A stretch of 64,000 bases of DNA from Palaemon carinicauda (GCF_036898095.1 NC_090735.1:10734112-10798111), one strand, 5' to 3'. Shown: positions 34,957 through 48,223, counted from the stretch's first letter. Notes: a model not told the origin generated them from the letters alone. Translations and numbers: made by a program.

Positions 34957-36738
34957 TTGGAAAGCCTGCTACAAATATCAGCATTTAAAGTAGCAGATAT
35001 GTAAATATGATCTATTCTATCAAAATATAACTAAGACCATATCAATCTCCAAACACCACCAGCCTCTCTATCCACACTTATAACCGATTTCACTCGATCA
35101 ATAATCTCCGAGTTCTATCACATTTTTCTGCATTGGAGGTGACTTTTCAATGATACTGTACTTTACTTTTTTAATTGTAGGTGAAATAATCAGATGAAGG
35201 GTCTCAAAGGGAAGTGAAATAATCAAATGAGGAGTCTAAGAGATAGAATGAGGTTGAAAAACTAGATGAGAGTTACTGACTCTTACATGTTTGCTGAGTG
35301 AGGCATAATTTTATCACTAATATACTGAAACTGATTAATCCCCACGTCTCCAATCTCAAAACTATTGTTAATCAAATAAGGAAATTGACTTCAACACTAG
35401 CAATTAAATCAAATATGATGATATAAAAAAATATCAATTCGAGAAAACTTTAATCAACCCAAAAATTCATATCAATACAGTCGTGCTTTGTAAACCACAG
35501 GTACTCATGCCATCAAGAGCAGAAAACGTGTGATCAGAAAGAGGAAGACGCATGATTGCACCTTCATGCATGTCGAAACTCCTCTGTTGAGAGATTGCAA
35601 CAAGTAAAATCTTACATCTTACTAGAATGTCTAGACTGGAGTGAAATTCTTTGGCCCACAGATCTGAGAGTTCACTCTGTTCGAGGCCACACGACCAAGC
35701 TCTCACCATGGTAACTTCAGTTACGTTCTTAATCCTTGACGGCCAACGAAATGCTATCAATGACCGTAGGTGCCACTGTTGGAGAAGCCACTATAATCTT
35801 TCCAAGTTCTTTGCACTCACAAATAAGAACGTCAACAAAGAAACACAAAAGTATCAGGGTTCTCCACCTCTGACAGCGCTGGATCGAGGTCAGGCCCTCT
35901 CTCAGGTAGGGGGGGAGAGGAGTGGCTATATCCTGCTGAGAGGGGGGGGGGTACCCCAAGAGGAAAGGGGGAGGGGTAGGAAGAGCTGAATCTGTGTGTG
36001 TGTGCATATCTACCTAAAGAGGGAGGTACCCCAAGAGGAAAGGGAGAGGGGTGGGAAAGGTTGAATCTGTGTGTGTGCATATCTATCTAAATATTTTGCC
36101 ATCAATTTTGATGGGTTATATACACTAGTGTAGAATAAAACTGGTGGCAGCATCTACACTGGATAACGATAATAATTGTTTAAAGTAATCGCCCGAAAAC
36201 ATTACTTGAACCCTACACATCTAGGTAAGTAGCCTGATATGTTAGGGATTAAAAGAGTTCCAGATTTATCTAAGGCACTAAATCAAAGTATAGTAGTGGC
36301 ACCCTTGTGTGCTATAGGGCTATGAAGGAATTAAGTTCATCTCAGAAAGGATTCACTGACATGAATGAAGGTGGGAGGGGATAATGGTCTATAACTTCGT
36401 ACTTGGAATAGTGGCTAAGTCTCTCAAGATCAGGATACAAACACTTCTTATCCAATTCTAAATACCTGCCCCTCCATCCCTACACTACTGAAATATTTTT
36501 GCTTAGTAAATAATCTCATAAATCTATATCTTAATACATTACTATTATTATGATTACTAGTTAAGCTACAAGCCTAGTGTACCCTCAAAAAAGAGAACTC
36601 TATCCCTAAGACAGTGGAAGACCATGGACATGGTAAAGAAGCTATGGAACTACCCAAGACTAAAGAGCAGTGGTTTGATTTTCGAGTGTCCTTTTAGAAA
36701 AGCTGGTTACTATAGTTAAAGAGTCTTTTCTACCCTTA
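34957..36738. repeat. B segment, copy 1 (1.8 kb)
   Basis: The first 0.5 kb is a diverged version of the A-type tRNA 5' flank, as far as GTGCTTTGTAAACCAC. Then come about 0.4 kb with short open frames on both strands, a GT/GGGG-rich block with two copies of an about 80-bp repeat (35942-36105), a half-tRNA relic (36190) and a short piece of interspersed repeat (36571-36738). The frames break differently between copies. I recognise no protein. Confidence 0.8.
36190..36240 (-). pseudogene. Half tRNA-Lys relic, B segment 1
   Basis: Only the 3' acceptor strand, T arm and part of the anticodon arm align with tRNA-Lys (CGCCCGA... CTTGAACCCT on the plus strand). The D arm is absent. Confidence 0.6.
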
Positions 36739-36876
36739 ACAAGGTTAACTACACTCTTCTCAAATTAATGATGCTGGAGCACAATTGGATTATCTTGATG
36801 GAAATCCCATACTGGAGCGCAGTTTCATATCTTGATAGAAATCCTTTTGAGTAACAGGTTAAGTTAAGCTTGTCAC

Positions 36877-36949
36877 AGTCTGCACAGGGACTTGAACTCT
36901 GGCCCCTTATGTCAGTAGCCCAATGCTTTACCGACTGAGCTATCCAGGT
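36877..36949 (-). pseudogene. T2 tRNA-like relic, copy 11
   Basis: One extra acceptor change (GTCTGCA on the plus strand). Anticodon arm decayed. Confidence 0.78.
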
Positions 36950-37145
36950 ATAAATTGCAAGCAATGAAAATCAGCATTTGAAGTAGAAGATGAAGTAAAC
37001 AATGACCTACTCTTTGAAAATACAAATAAGACTCCCTATAAATCTCCAAACACCACCAGTCACTCCGTCCACATCAATAGACGTTTTTACTTGATCAATA
37101 ATCTCTTAGGTTCCATCACATTACTTTGCATAGGTAGTGACTTTT

Positions 37146-37147
<2 letters not shown>

Positions 37148-37193
<46 letters not shown>
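37148..37193. repeat. (GA)n microsatellite
   Basis: GA run between T2 and T3 of unit 11. Confidence 0.97.
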
Positions 37194-37197
<4 letters not shown>

Positions 37198-37224
37198 TCG
37201 CTCTTCCTTGCTTGAACTGACATT

Positions 37225-37297
37225 GTCGGAACAGGGACTTACAACCCTAGACCATTAGGTTAAAAGCCCAAGGCTCTACGAACTGAGCTATTCGGGT
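37225..37297 (-). pseudogene. T3 tRNA-Lys relic, copy 6 (full length)
   Basis: The D loop reads CAGTTCG. The T loop has an extra base. Confidence 0.75.
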
Positions 37298-37514
37298 TTG
37301 AATAGCCAGAAATGAAAATCAGCCTTTGAAGATGGTTATTAAACTGTTATTTAATCTGTCAAAATCTTCAAATACCACCAGCTTCTCCTTCCACACAAAT
37401 GGACGTTTTCACTTTGTCTACAATCTCTGATTTATATCACATTTGTCTGCACACAAGGTGACTTTTATATGATACTGTACATCGTTTATTTTTTCATTGG
37501 AGGTGGAATAATCA

Positions 37515-37517
<3 letters not shown>

Positions 37518-37565
<48 letters not shown>

Positions 37566-37568
37566 GAG
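37518..37568. repeat. (GA)n microsatellite
   Basis: GA run with one GT interruption near its end, closing unit 11. Confidence 0.96.
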
Positions 37569-38090
37569 GTCTCTATGGAACTGGAACTGATTAATTGCAA
37601 TGTCACAAATCAAAACTTCCTATGACAAGTTATTTACCAAAGAGGAGACTGACACTTCAACGCCAACATTTAATCAAAATAATCGCCCTAAAAACAATCA
37701 TAAAAACCCCATACAATCTTACAGAAAGGCTTTGCTTTGTAGATAAATATCCAGCTATAACTATGACAACAGAAATTTATATATTCAAAGGATACGGAAG
37801 AAGTTGATGCAAACTCAAGTACAAAAGAATTCAATTCATGACATGCAACTCGAAAAAAAAGACTAGAGATAGATTATATCACCACAGTCTTACTTGGTAA
37901 TTGAAGAAGCAATGGGCTCACAAATCTCACATGGAGAACTATATAAGTATGTCTACATTATTTTTCTCAATAATTTTTTCCATACATTTTTAGATACTTT
38001 AGGTTTGAAGGGGTTGACTAACTCTCATACAAGTGGCTTGACTTTTCTTAGGATATTCCTCTGAATAATGGACAAGCATGAAAAGGTCAT

Positions 38091-38163
38091 CGCCCGAACA
38101 GGGACTTGAACCCTGGACCCTTAGGTTAAAAGCCTAATGCTCTACCGACTGAGCTATCCGGGC
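38091..38163 (-). tRNA. tRNA-Lys (UUU), copy 11
   Basis: Identical to copy 1, terminator present. Confidence 0.96.
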
Positions 38164-39089
38164 TTGAATTCCCGTTAATGTAAGTCAGCATTTGAAGTAG
38201 ATAACTGAACAATGGCCATCCAATCTGTCACTACAAACAAGATTCCTTATCAATCTCAAAAGTCAAAACCCAACCAGCCTCTTCCTCCAACTCCAATGAA
38301 CGTTTCACTTGATCAATAATCTCAAGTTCTGTCACATTTCTCTGCAAAGGACGTGATTTTTCAATGATATTGTGCTTCACATTTTCATAGGATGTGGAAT
38401 AATTAGATGATGGGTCTAAGAGAGTGAAAGAATGAGGTTGAAAAACCAGATATTAGTTACTAACTCTTTTACCTGAGTGAGGCTTGATTTTGCCACTATA
38501 ATGATGAATCGGATTAATCAACATGTCACCATTCTTGAAAATTGTTGGAAACATTACTCACCAATTGAAAAAAAAAAATCTGAAACATTTCAACACAACC
38601 ATTTCAATCTACTATGGTGATCTAAAAAAGAATGGGGCAAAGTTCTTAACCAATCTATAATTTCCTATAAAAGTAGCCACTCTTTGTAAGCCATGTAAAT
38701 GCAGATGAATAACTAGTTGTAACTATGAAAGCAGCAAACTATACAATTTTGAGAATGATATACAAACTCAGCAAACAAAAAATACACTGGTATTATGATA
38801 TACACATCCGAGCTGATAACAATTGCCACTCTCATCTTAGTACTAAAAGAAGATACGCACTCTCCTATTCAACATGGAAAATGGTATAAATATATCTGGC
38901 TTATGAGTTTTGTCCATTTTCGTCCTCACCCTTTTCAACAGTCCAATTAGGAAAGGTTAACTACACTCTTCTCAAATTAATGATGCTGGAGCACAATTGG
39001 ATTATCTTGATGGAAATCCCTTACTGGAGTGCAGTTTCATATCTTGATAGGAATCCCTTTTGAGTAACAGGTTAAGTTAAACTTGTCAC

Positions 39090-39162
39090 AGTCCGCACAG
39101 GGACTTGAACTCTGGCCCCTCATGTCAGTAGCCCAATGCTCTACCGACTGAGCTATCCAGGT
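39090..39162 (-). pseudogene. T2 tRNA-like relic, copy 12
   Basis: The D stem is restored (GAGC). The anticodon region and acceptor ends still mispair. Confidence 0.78.
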
Positions 39163-39406
39163 ATAAATTGCAACTATGAAAATCATCATTCGAAGTAGAA
39201 GATGAAGTAAATGATGACCTACTCTTTGAAAATACAAATAAGACTCCCTATAAATCTCCAAACACCACCTGTCTCTCCATCCACATCAAAAGACGTTTTT
39301 ACTTGATCAATGATCTCTTAAGTTTTGTCACATGTCTTTGCATAGGTAGTGACTTTTCGAGGATACTGTATTTCACTGTTTTCCATTAAAGGCAGAATTA
39401 TAAGTT

Positions 39407-39410
<4 letters not shown>

Positions 39411-39442
<32 letters not shown>

Positions 39443-39446
39443 GAGA
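39411..39446. repeat. (GA)n microsatellite
   Basis: Short GA run with one GT interruption. Confidence 0.95.
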
Positions 39447-39474
39447 CTCGCTCTTCCTTGCTTGAACTGACATT

Positions 39475-39547
39475 GCCGGAACAGGGACTTAGAACCCTAG
39501 ACCCTTAGGTTAAAAGCCTGATGCTCTGTCGACTGAGCTATCCGGGC
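39475..39547 (-). pseudogene. T3 tRNA-Lys relic, copy 7 (best folded)
   Basis: Intact acceptor 5' strand GCCCGGA and TTT anticodon. Remaining defects are an 8-base T loop (TTCTAAGT), one acceptor mismatch and a D-loop change. No T-run terminator follows. Confidence 0.72.
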
Positions 39548-39761
39548 TTGAATAGGAAGAAATGAAAACCAACATTTGAAGTAGAAAATAAGTAAAAGGT
39601 TATTTAATCTGTCATAATCTTCAAATACCACCAGCTTCTCAGTCCACACAAATGAACGTTTTCACTTTGTCTACAATCTCTGATTTATATCACATTTCTT
39701 TGCACAGGACATGACTTTTCAATGATACTGTACATCGTTTATTTTTTTCATTGGAGGTGGG

Positions 39762-39918
<157 letters not shown>

Positions 39919-40204
39919 GTCTCTATGGAACTGAAACTAATTAATTGCAATGTCACAAATCAAAACTTCCTAGAACAAGTTATTTACTAAAGAGGAAAAT
40001 GACACTTCAGCGCCAACATTTAATCAAAATAATCCCCCTAAAAACAATCATAAAAATCCCATTCAACCTTTCAGAAATGCTTTGCTTTGCAGATATATAA
40101 CCAGGTATGACTATGACAACAGAAATTTATATGTTCAGAGGATAAGGAAGACGTAAGTGCAAACTCAACAAACAAAACATTCAATTCATGATATGTAATT
40201 AAAA

Positions 40205-43135
40205 GAGAGAAACAATTTATTGTGCAAAATACAAAGTTTACAAAGTACAGCACAGCAGGCAACCCGGTCGCGGTATGCGTGTTGGGGTGAGCCCTTTTGA
40301 ATGGATGGCATTGGCTGTGACATTTTACATATCTTTTCCACCCTATTGATTACTAGACAAATGTCATTCATCAGGGCTGATATGGTACTCAGGTAGTATT
40401 ACAAATTTCAAATACTTACAGTCAATTATATAGATAAAATACATGATGAGTAGGAATTGCCCATTGAAAGATTGCAAATTTTGTCATAAGTACTGTATAA
40501 TATGGAATTCTAATATATGCTGTTCAATAAGTAATGATTTGAATGTAAACTATACAAAATATGCATTTTATCAGGTTTCTGTCTATGAACATAGTTGCTA
40601 GTAACATGTGTTATTATTGTAGTGTATATAATGAGGAATTTCTTACTGATTTACACAATTAAGTTTATGCACAATATTCTAATATAATTTTGTTACTCAA
40701 TGAATGACATTACATGAGGGCAACATATGAGACTTTATAAAAACGTTATAAATAGATTAGAAACAATTCTAATGCTAACTGGTGACTGCAGGATAGGATG
40801 TATTACATTTTGGTTACTGTACAATATATAAATACTTATTTAGCTGAAAGAATTACGTTTAGATGAGGTCAACACAAAATTATTGTGAAAGTGTTATTAA
40901 AATGAAAACTAAATACAACAGGTTTTATAATGCTACCAGGTAACTGCAAAATGAGATGTACTGCAATTTAATTTATGTACATATTATAGTATATACAAGT
41001 CTATTGACTATCTGGAACAAGCAAATTTTGGTTTAGTAGCAACAACCTTTTTCAGCACACCAGGTTGCAGAAAATGCTTGAGCAGGTCAACCCCACTCAG
41101 TCCCCATGGACTGTAAAGAGTAATTTCTTCACATTCCACGAGATAATGACTGAGAGTGTGCTTCCTTAGTCCGCCACATAGTCTGCAGCATGTTTCTGAT
41201 GGACTGGCAGCTGGCAGCACCTCCCAAAGGTATCGGTTCTGCATCCATAGTCTTCTATACGTTGTTTGTTCTCTTCTGCTCTCTAGTCCAAGAAGTTTAT
41301 AATCAGGTGGTTTTCCTTCAGTAATTTCAAGATATTTTCTTATTGATGTGTGTGTTTCTTTGAGCATCTCTATTCTCTCATTGTAACTATTCATTATTTC
41401 CATTCCAACAGAAACCTTCAACATATTCAGGGATGGTATCAGTTTGTAGTCTACTCTCTCCTTCCTTGCGCCTTCTTTAGAGAGCTCATCAGCTCTCTCA
41501 TTGCCTCTGATTCCAATATGTGAAGGCACCCATATGAATGCAACCATTCTGCCCGCTTGTTTGATCTGTGACAGCAGGTCTATAGCTCTTCTCACTATGG
41601 TGTTTGCTTCAGCTTTTCTTGGTGTTAGGGATTGCAGGGCACTCAGACTGTCTGTTGCTATTATGGCATTATCCTTATTCCTTTTTATAATGCTTAGTGC
41701 AGCCGTAATACCCAACAGTTCTGACTGTAGTACGGAGCATCCATCTGTCGATCGTAGGGACAGAGAGTGTACCTCTGCTCCATTCTGATACACAGTTACC
41801 CCGCTTCCTGCTCTCCCATCTTCCAGAAGTGACCCATCTGTGTAATAATGAACTCGTTCCCCTTTAATACTGTCCAGCCTCTGAAAATATTCATTCTTCA
41901 ACAATGCAGGATTCATCTATTCCTTTTTCCCTTTTAAAGATGAAAGCAGTATCTCAGTTTCTGGTATACTCCATGGCGGAATGCTCTTTACATCTATCTT
42001 GGTTACGTCTAGATATTCTTTCATGCTAGAGGCCTCTATTAGTTGTCTTGCTGCAGTAACCCAACCATTCTTTAGTCTTTTAGGGTAGCTGTGAATTAGA
42101 GTATCTCTTGTTAATCCATCGTCATCTGTCATGATAGACCTATACAACTGGATGATCGCTGTTATTGCTAATCTATGATGTATTGGCTTCAGACATGCCT
42201 CATTCCTCAATATTTCTTGCCTAACACTTTTAGGTGCCCCTAGTATACTTCTTGCTGCCTTGTTCTGGATGATTTCTAGGATACCAATATAGCTCTTCCT
42301 CAGTGGCAGCAACATGCTACTTCTGTAATCAATTATTGATCTTATCATAAATGTATAGAGTTGCTTTACCATTGGTACACTTGCACCCACAGAGCCACAT
42401 GCTACTTTCCAAAGAAGGCGCAATCTTATTGCTGAAGCCTGAACTATTCTCTTAACTTCATACAATTTATGACACCTGTTACTGAGTATGACACCCATGT
42501 ACTTGTACTGGGCTACCTTCTCTATTCTTTGCCCTTGTATGTGCAATATCAAGGGGTTGCGTGTGGCCCTTGCTATCATCTTAGTTTTTTCAGGTGATAT
42601 GACTAATCCTATGCTGTTACATAATGATGTGCAAGCCCTAATTGCCCTTTTTACTCTCTTATCTGTGCTAGCTTGTACCACTATGTCATCTGCATATATG
42701 GTTATTATGATTCCTGGTATATTAATTTTCCCATGTACATTCATTAGAATATTAAAAAGAGTAGGTGATAGAACACCTCCCTGAGGAGTACCTAATTCCA
42801 TTTTTTCCCATCTTGATTGTACGCCTTCAAAGTAGACACAACTGACTCTATCTGTTAGGTAGTCCATTATAAGCTGTAGGAGTCTTCCTTCTATCATTCC
42901 TGCTAGCTCAGTCAAAATAATTATATGGCTAGCCGTATCAAAGGCCCCCTTTAAATCTATGAACACTGTGTATTTTAACCCCAAGGTTGCACTTACTCTA
43001 TGAACATCATGTCTGTGCAAGGTATTTGAAAGAATGTTACTGAACAGGCTCAATTTTTTTATTGGGAAAAAGCTGTCAAAGAATTTATATGGCTACATAC
43101 CTGGGAGGAGCACACACCACTATTCATAGAGTAAG
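40205..43135 (-). mobile_element. I-like LINE (RT plus RNase H), 5'-truncated
   Basis: On the minus strand it encodes reverse transcriptase from motif A onward, RNase H and a zinc knuckle. An approximately 0.8-kb 3' UTR contains AATAAA near 40215 and ends TCTCTC. The candidate target duplication TGYAATTAAAA lies at 40194-40204 and 43136-43146, with one mismatch in 11. The endonuclease and RT fingers are missing. An RNase H domain places it in the I/R1/LOA-type group; I favour the I superfamily. It is unrelated to the CR1-like copies. Confidence 0.85.
41008..43053 (-). pseudogene. Reverse transcriptase-RNase H polyprotein with one internal stop
   Basis: The RT part (43053-41917) shows FIDLKGAFD (motif A), LGTPQGGVLSP (motif B), YADD at 42685-42696, and KYMGV. 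A TAG at 41917-41919 ends it and is followed at once, in the same frame, by ATG (41914-41916). RNase H follows with catalytic residues Asp27, Glu66, Asp89 and Asp143, and His133, counted from that ATG. A CxxC...H...C knuckle (RLCGG...HYLVEC) lies near residues 240-260. The listed first codon is TTG; an upstream in-frame stop lies at 43093-43095, and the true N terminus is lost. Removing the single TAG would give one open frame, so this is one old ORF with a nonsense codon. Confidence 0.85.
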
Positions 43136-43377
43136 TGCAATTAAAAAAAAAAAAGAGAATAGAGATAAATTATATCACACCAGTCTTGCTTGGTAATTAA
43201 ACAAGAAATGGGGCTCACAAATTTCACATAGAAAACTAGACATGCCTGCATTTTTCTAAACTTTTCATTACATTTCTTAGATACTCTAGGTTTGAAGGGG
43301 TTGACTAACTCTCATACAAGTGGCTTGACTTTTTTTAGGATATTCCTCTGAATAATGGACAAGCATGAAAAGGTCAT

Positions 43378-43450
43378 CGCCCGAACAGGGACTTGAACCC
43401 TGGACCCTTAGGTTAAAAGCCTAATGCTCTACCGACTGAGCTATCCGGGC
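43378..43450 (-). tRNA. tRNA-Lys (UUU), copy 12
   Basis: Identical to copy 1, terminator present. Confidence 0.96.
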
Positions 43451-46245
43451 TTGAAATGCCTGCTACAAAAATCAGCATTTAAAGTAGCAGATATGTGATG
43501 ATTTATTCTATCAAAATACAACTAAGACTATATTTCCAAACACCACCTGCCTCTCTGTCCACACCTCTAAACGTTTTCAATCGATCAATGATCTCCGAGT
43601 CGTATTAGATTTCCCTCCATAGGAGTTGACTTTTCAATGATACTGTACTTTACTTTTTTAATTGGAGGTGGAATAATCAGATGAGGGGTCTCAAAGGGAA
43701 GTGAAACAATCAAATGAGGAGTCTAAGAGATAGAATGAGGTTGAAAAACTACATGAGAGTTACTAAGCTTGCTGAGTGAGGCATAATTTTATCACTAGTA
43801 TACTGAAGCTGATTAATCCCCACGTCACCAATCTCAAAACTATTGTTAATCAAATAAGGAAATTGACTTCAACACTAGCAATTAAATAAAATATGATGAT
43901 ATAAAAAATATCAATTCGAAAAAACTTTAATCAACCCAAAAATTCATATCAAAACAGTCGTGCTTTGTAAACCCCAGGTACTCATGCCGTCAAGAGCAGA
44001 AAACGTGTGATCAGAAAGAGGAAGACGCATGATTGCACCTTCATGCATGTCGAAACTCCTCTGTTGAGAGATTGCAACAAATAAGGTCTTGCATCTTACT
44101 AGAACGTCTAGACTGGAGTGAATTCTTTGGCCCATAGATCTGAGAGTTCACTCTGTTCCAGGCCGCACGATCAAGCTCTCACCATGGTAACTTCAGTTAA
44201 GTTCTTAATCCTTGAGGGCCAACAAAATGCTATCAATGACCGTAGGTGCCACTGTTGGAGAAGCCACTGCAGTCTTTCCAGGTTCTTTGCACTCACAAAT
44301 AAGAACGCCAACAAAGAAACACAAAAGAATCAGGGTTCTCCACCTCTGACAGCCCTGGATCGAGATCAGGCCCTCTCTCAGGTAGGGGAGGAGAGGAGTG
44401 GCTATATCCTGCTGAGAGGGGGGTACCCCAAGAGGAAAGGGAGAGGGGTGGGAAGGGTTGAATCTGTGTGTGTGTGCATATCTATCTAAATATTTTGACA
44501 TCAATTTTGATGGGTTACATACACTAGTGTAGAATAAAATTGGTGGCAGCATCTGCAGACCTCTACACTGGATAACGATAATAATTTTTTAAAGTAATCG
44601 CCCGAAAACATTACTTGAACCCTAGACATCTAGGTAAGTAGCCTGATATATTAGGGCTTACAAAAGTTCCAGATTTACCTATGGCACTAAATCAAAGTAT
44701 AGTAGTGGCACCCTTGTGTGCTATAGGGCTATGAAGGAATTAAGCTCATCTCAGAAAGGAATTTACCGACATGAATGAAGGTGGGAGGGGATAATGGTCT
44801 ATAACTTCGTTCTTGGAATAATGGCTAAGTCTCTCAAGATCAGGATACAAAAAACACTTCTTATCCAGTTCTTAATACCTGCCCCTCCATCCCTACACTA
44901 CTGAAATATTTTTGCTTAGTACATAATCTCATAAATCTATATCTTATTACATTACTATTATTATGATTACTAGCTAGTTGGAAAAGCAGGATTCTATTAG
45001 CCCAAATGCCCCAAAAGAGGAAATAGCCCAATGAGGAAAGGAAATAAGGAAGCAGATAGAATAGAGTGCCTGGGTGTACCCTCAAAAAAGAGAACTCTAT
45101 CCCCAAGACAGTGGAAGACCATGGACATGGTACAGAAGCTATGGCACTACCCAAGACTAAAGAGTAGTGGTTTGATTTTGGAGTGTCCTTCTAGAAAAGT
45201 TGGTTACTATAGCTAAAGAGTCTCTTCTACCCTTAACAAATGAAAAGTAGCCAATGAACAAATACAGTGCAATAGTTAACACCTTGAATGAAGAAGATTA
45301 TTCGGGTTATCTTGGTGCTGCCAGCAAAGGAAAAATGACCTGTAACCAGAGGGATCCAATGCAGTACTATCTGACCAGTCAAAGGACCCAGTAGCTCTCT
45401 GGTGGTAGAATCTCAACAGGTGGCTGGTGCCTTGGTCAACCTACTACCTAAATAGGTTCAAATAGTACTGTAAACCAATACAATCCCTTTTAAATAGGAC
45501 GGGATAAAATCACTTGATGGATCTTGAGAGAGAAGTGCAAGTAGGTCTGCCTTATTTATCTTTATTAGTATCTTGCGTTATCTTTCTCCAAGCACGCTAT
45601 ATTTGGAAGGGCCAATTTCATTTTTTTTCACACTAAAAACTTTAGGGTTATTTTAATTATACACCTATGAAAAAAAAGCTGCATCTCTTTTATGATAATA
45701 ATAAAGTACTCTTACCAACCAATTACCCATATAAAAAAGTGATCAGTTGATGAACCACAATACCTAAATCTACAGATACAGTATGAAAATTGTCTTCATT
45801 CCACTTGATATTTAACTAAAATTTCAAAGGGGACAAGTAAAAAACCGACCATCCATGTAATGGAAAGGGTAAACGTGGCGATGTTGTGGCACACACTAAT
45901 TAAAAACACTATAAAGAAAAAAGATAAATATAGTTTCAATCAAAGTTTACAATGATAAACACCAGAGGCCTTTAGGAAATGTAAGTCAGTTACTACTTAC
46001 TGATCATGTTCTGTATAATTAAAATTAACATGATGAATTTTTTTATCCATAAATTCTACCCCTCTAATTCTTAAAAGAAGCGATTTCTGAATATTTTTCT
46101 TTTCTACAATGAATTACTTTACTCAGTGCAGTTGGAGGTTTAATGTTTTTTTTCCTGCTAAGTATGATGTGTTAATTAACCCAAACATCTCGAGAATACA
46201 TACTGTATACTTAGGGAGAGCATTCTCCTGATGCCCCATTATAAG
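43451..46245. repeat. B segment, copy 2 (2.8 kb, longest form)
   Basis: Same order as B segment 1 but extended. It has one copy of the GT/GGGG-rich block, a half-tRNA relic (44599), a longer interspersed-repeat piece (about 44972-45440, starting GTTGGAAAAGCAGG) and 0.8 kb of AT-rich spacer. The interspersed piece resembles repeats I recall from decapod genomes, a weak memory only. No gene recognised. Confidence 0.78.
44599..44649 (-). pseudogene. Half tRNA-Lys relic, B segment 2
   Basis: 3' half only, as in B segment 1. Confidence 0.6.
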
Positions 46246-46494
46246 ACTATAGTCAAACCATTCCGTGTGGCCGCTGAAAAGAGCTCTTTGCCAGAACTTA
46301 TCGTATCCGAACGTAAACACTTAGTTCATTTTTCCTTGAAGGAAACTTTCTTTAGAGACAAGTCGAAAACCTTTGAAAACAACAATAAAGCCAGATTAAG
46401 AGATTAGGACTAATACAGGGATATATATCCTATTTTCCCTCACCCTTTCTTTACAACTGTACTTACTGGGATAAGATCACCTTAACATCATCAT

Positions 46495-46496
<2 letters not shown>

Positions 46497-46553
<57 letters not shown>
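46497..46553. repeat. (TA)n microsatellite
   Basis: About 57 bp of TA. Confidence 0.96.
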
Positions 46554-46556
<3 letters not shown>

Positions 46557-46794
46557 AAACTGAAATCTAAACAAATACCATGCTTATCATAAGCTTTAAA
46601 GAGTTATTTAAAGAAAACTTTTTAAGCCTTTTTAATTTGCTCTGCCCTTGTCAGCTAATTATCTTTCACTAACGATATTTTCGTGTTTGTGGTCTCCTGG
46701 TCACATCCGTCCATCAATGATCTTTCAGCTTAGAAGATTATGATTTCTTAAAGGAAAAGCCAATTTAATATATCTCTCTCTCTCTCTCTCTGTT

Positions 46795-46808
46795 TGTGTG
46801 TGTATAAT

Positions 46809-46863
<55 letters not shown>

Positions 46864-46934
46864 ATTATATATATATATATGTGTGTGTGTGTTTATATAT
46901 ACATATATATACATATATATATATATATATACTG

Positions 46935-46966
<32 letters not shown>

Positions 46967-46969
46967 CTG

Positions 46970-47046
<77 letters not shown>
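46795..47046. repeat. Complex (GT)/(CA)/(TA)n microsatellite
   Basis: CA and TA blocks with GTGTGT and two ACTGTATG interruptions. Open frames of alternating Ile-Tyr arise from it and are not genes. Confidence 0.96.
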
Positions 47047-47050
<4 letters not shown>

Positions 47051-47656
47051 ACTCTGTATATGTTATGTAGACTTTCCTTGGAGATACTTTCCATTCATTG
47101 AATGCAATGTTTTCTCCTTCTTCCACCAGCATTTTTCCAAAGGTGGGGATTTTCTTTCGTGCATATAAGTTTTACACTGTTCTTCCTAAACATATTGGTT
47201 GAAGTCCTCGACAGCAGGGTGATACTTTGTTCTTTCTTGAAATTTAGGTTTTTCACATTCTTCTTGTGTCATCATTCAACATGCGATAGTTACATCAGTA
47301 AAAGGGCCGCTGTTCATCTTTATTGTGAAATACTTGTACACACTGTATACTGTTTCCACGAGTTGGTTAAGTTTCCAATCGTTCAAATTTGATAAGTTGC
47401 AGTCTTAAACACTCTATTTTATACTCAAGATCAACCGTTTTGGGGATTAAATACGGCTCAATGATCTTTGCCTGATAAATTTACCCTTGTGACCTTCAAG
47501 ATTTCAAACTCACCATCTTGCCAGTCTTATTACGACAATAGGATAAAACTGGCAAATAACCTGGGATTATAATTTCGAAAAAAAAATGTTGGTTCCAATC
47601 ATCATTATAGAAATGAAACCTCACCTCATGAAATATATATGTTCGACAAGAATAAC

Positions 47657-47658
<2 letters not shown>

Positions 47659-47738
<80 letters not shown>
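47659..47738. repeat. (GA)n microsatellite outside the unit pattern
   Basis: An 80-bp GA run in the unique segment, not next to any tRNA relic. Confidence 0.97.
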
Positions 47739-47741
<3 letters not shown>

Positions 47742-48150
47742 GATTTAACTCCTGGTTAATCGTTGCCACCTCTGGTTAATCCTGTGAGATTAGTCAAAAG
47801 GGAAGGATATCTGTCATAGAGCGGCTACCCTTTATCAGTTTCTCTCAGTTTGGATGGGTCGTGTCTAACCACTGTGTTCTTTTTTCCTTAAATTGGTCGA
47901 ATTATTTTGACACGAGTACGCTATACAGTGGGTGAGAAAGCGTTTCAGCGGCCACGACAGATTGGTTTTACTATAATCCGGGAATTAATGCCATGATTTT
48001 TTTTTTTTTAATATTCACATCATGCATACTCTAATTACATACAACAAGCTTACTTGTCTGGTTTGACAGCTGTGGTATGTTGCTTAGATATAATGTCACG
48101 AGTGGGTGAAGAGAGTCTACTCAAATGAGATAATACTTTGAAAATGTCAT

Positions 48151-48223
48151 CGCCCGAACAGGGACTTGAACCCTGGACCCTTAGGTTAAAAGCCTAATGC
48201 TCTACCGACTGAGCTATCCGGGC
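48151..48223 (-). tRNA. tRNA-Lys (UUU), copy 13 (X type)
   Basis: Identical to copy 1. The downstream flank matches A-type units only for about 14 bases (GAAAATGTCATCG against GAAAAGGTCATCG on the plus strand), then is unrelated. The TTTT terminator (48141-48144) is kept. Confidence 0.96.

Larger units (their letters stand above)
34347..37568. repeat. Array unit 11, first with a B segment
   Basis: The spacer has A runs of 15-20 at 34585-34650. It holds tRNA-Lys (34884), a B segment (34957-36738), then an A-type right half with T2 (36877), GA, T3 (37225) and GA. The B-to-A join is at about 36739 (AACAAGGTTAACTAC). Confidence 0.87.
46246..47970. other. 1.7-kb segment absent from other B copies
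   Basis: Flanked by the short direct repeat ACTATA (46244-46249 and 47968-47973). The other B copies run straight from AAGACT to AATCCGG. It holds long AT and CA/AT microsatellites and a GA tract. No coding or RNA gene was seen. Confidence 0.65.

Noticed and set aside
40205..43135. Endogenous viral element
   Set aside because: The RT and RNase H motifs are of non-LTR type. There are no gag, protease, envelope or LTR features, and no viral gene was seen anywhere in the window.
46794..47168. Ile-Tyr repeat frames
   Set aside because: Translation of TA repeats.
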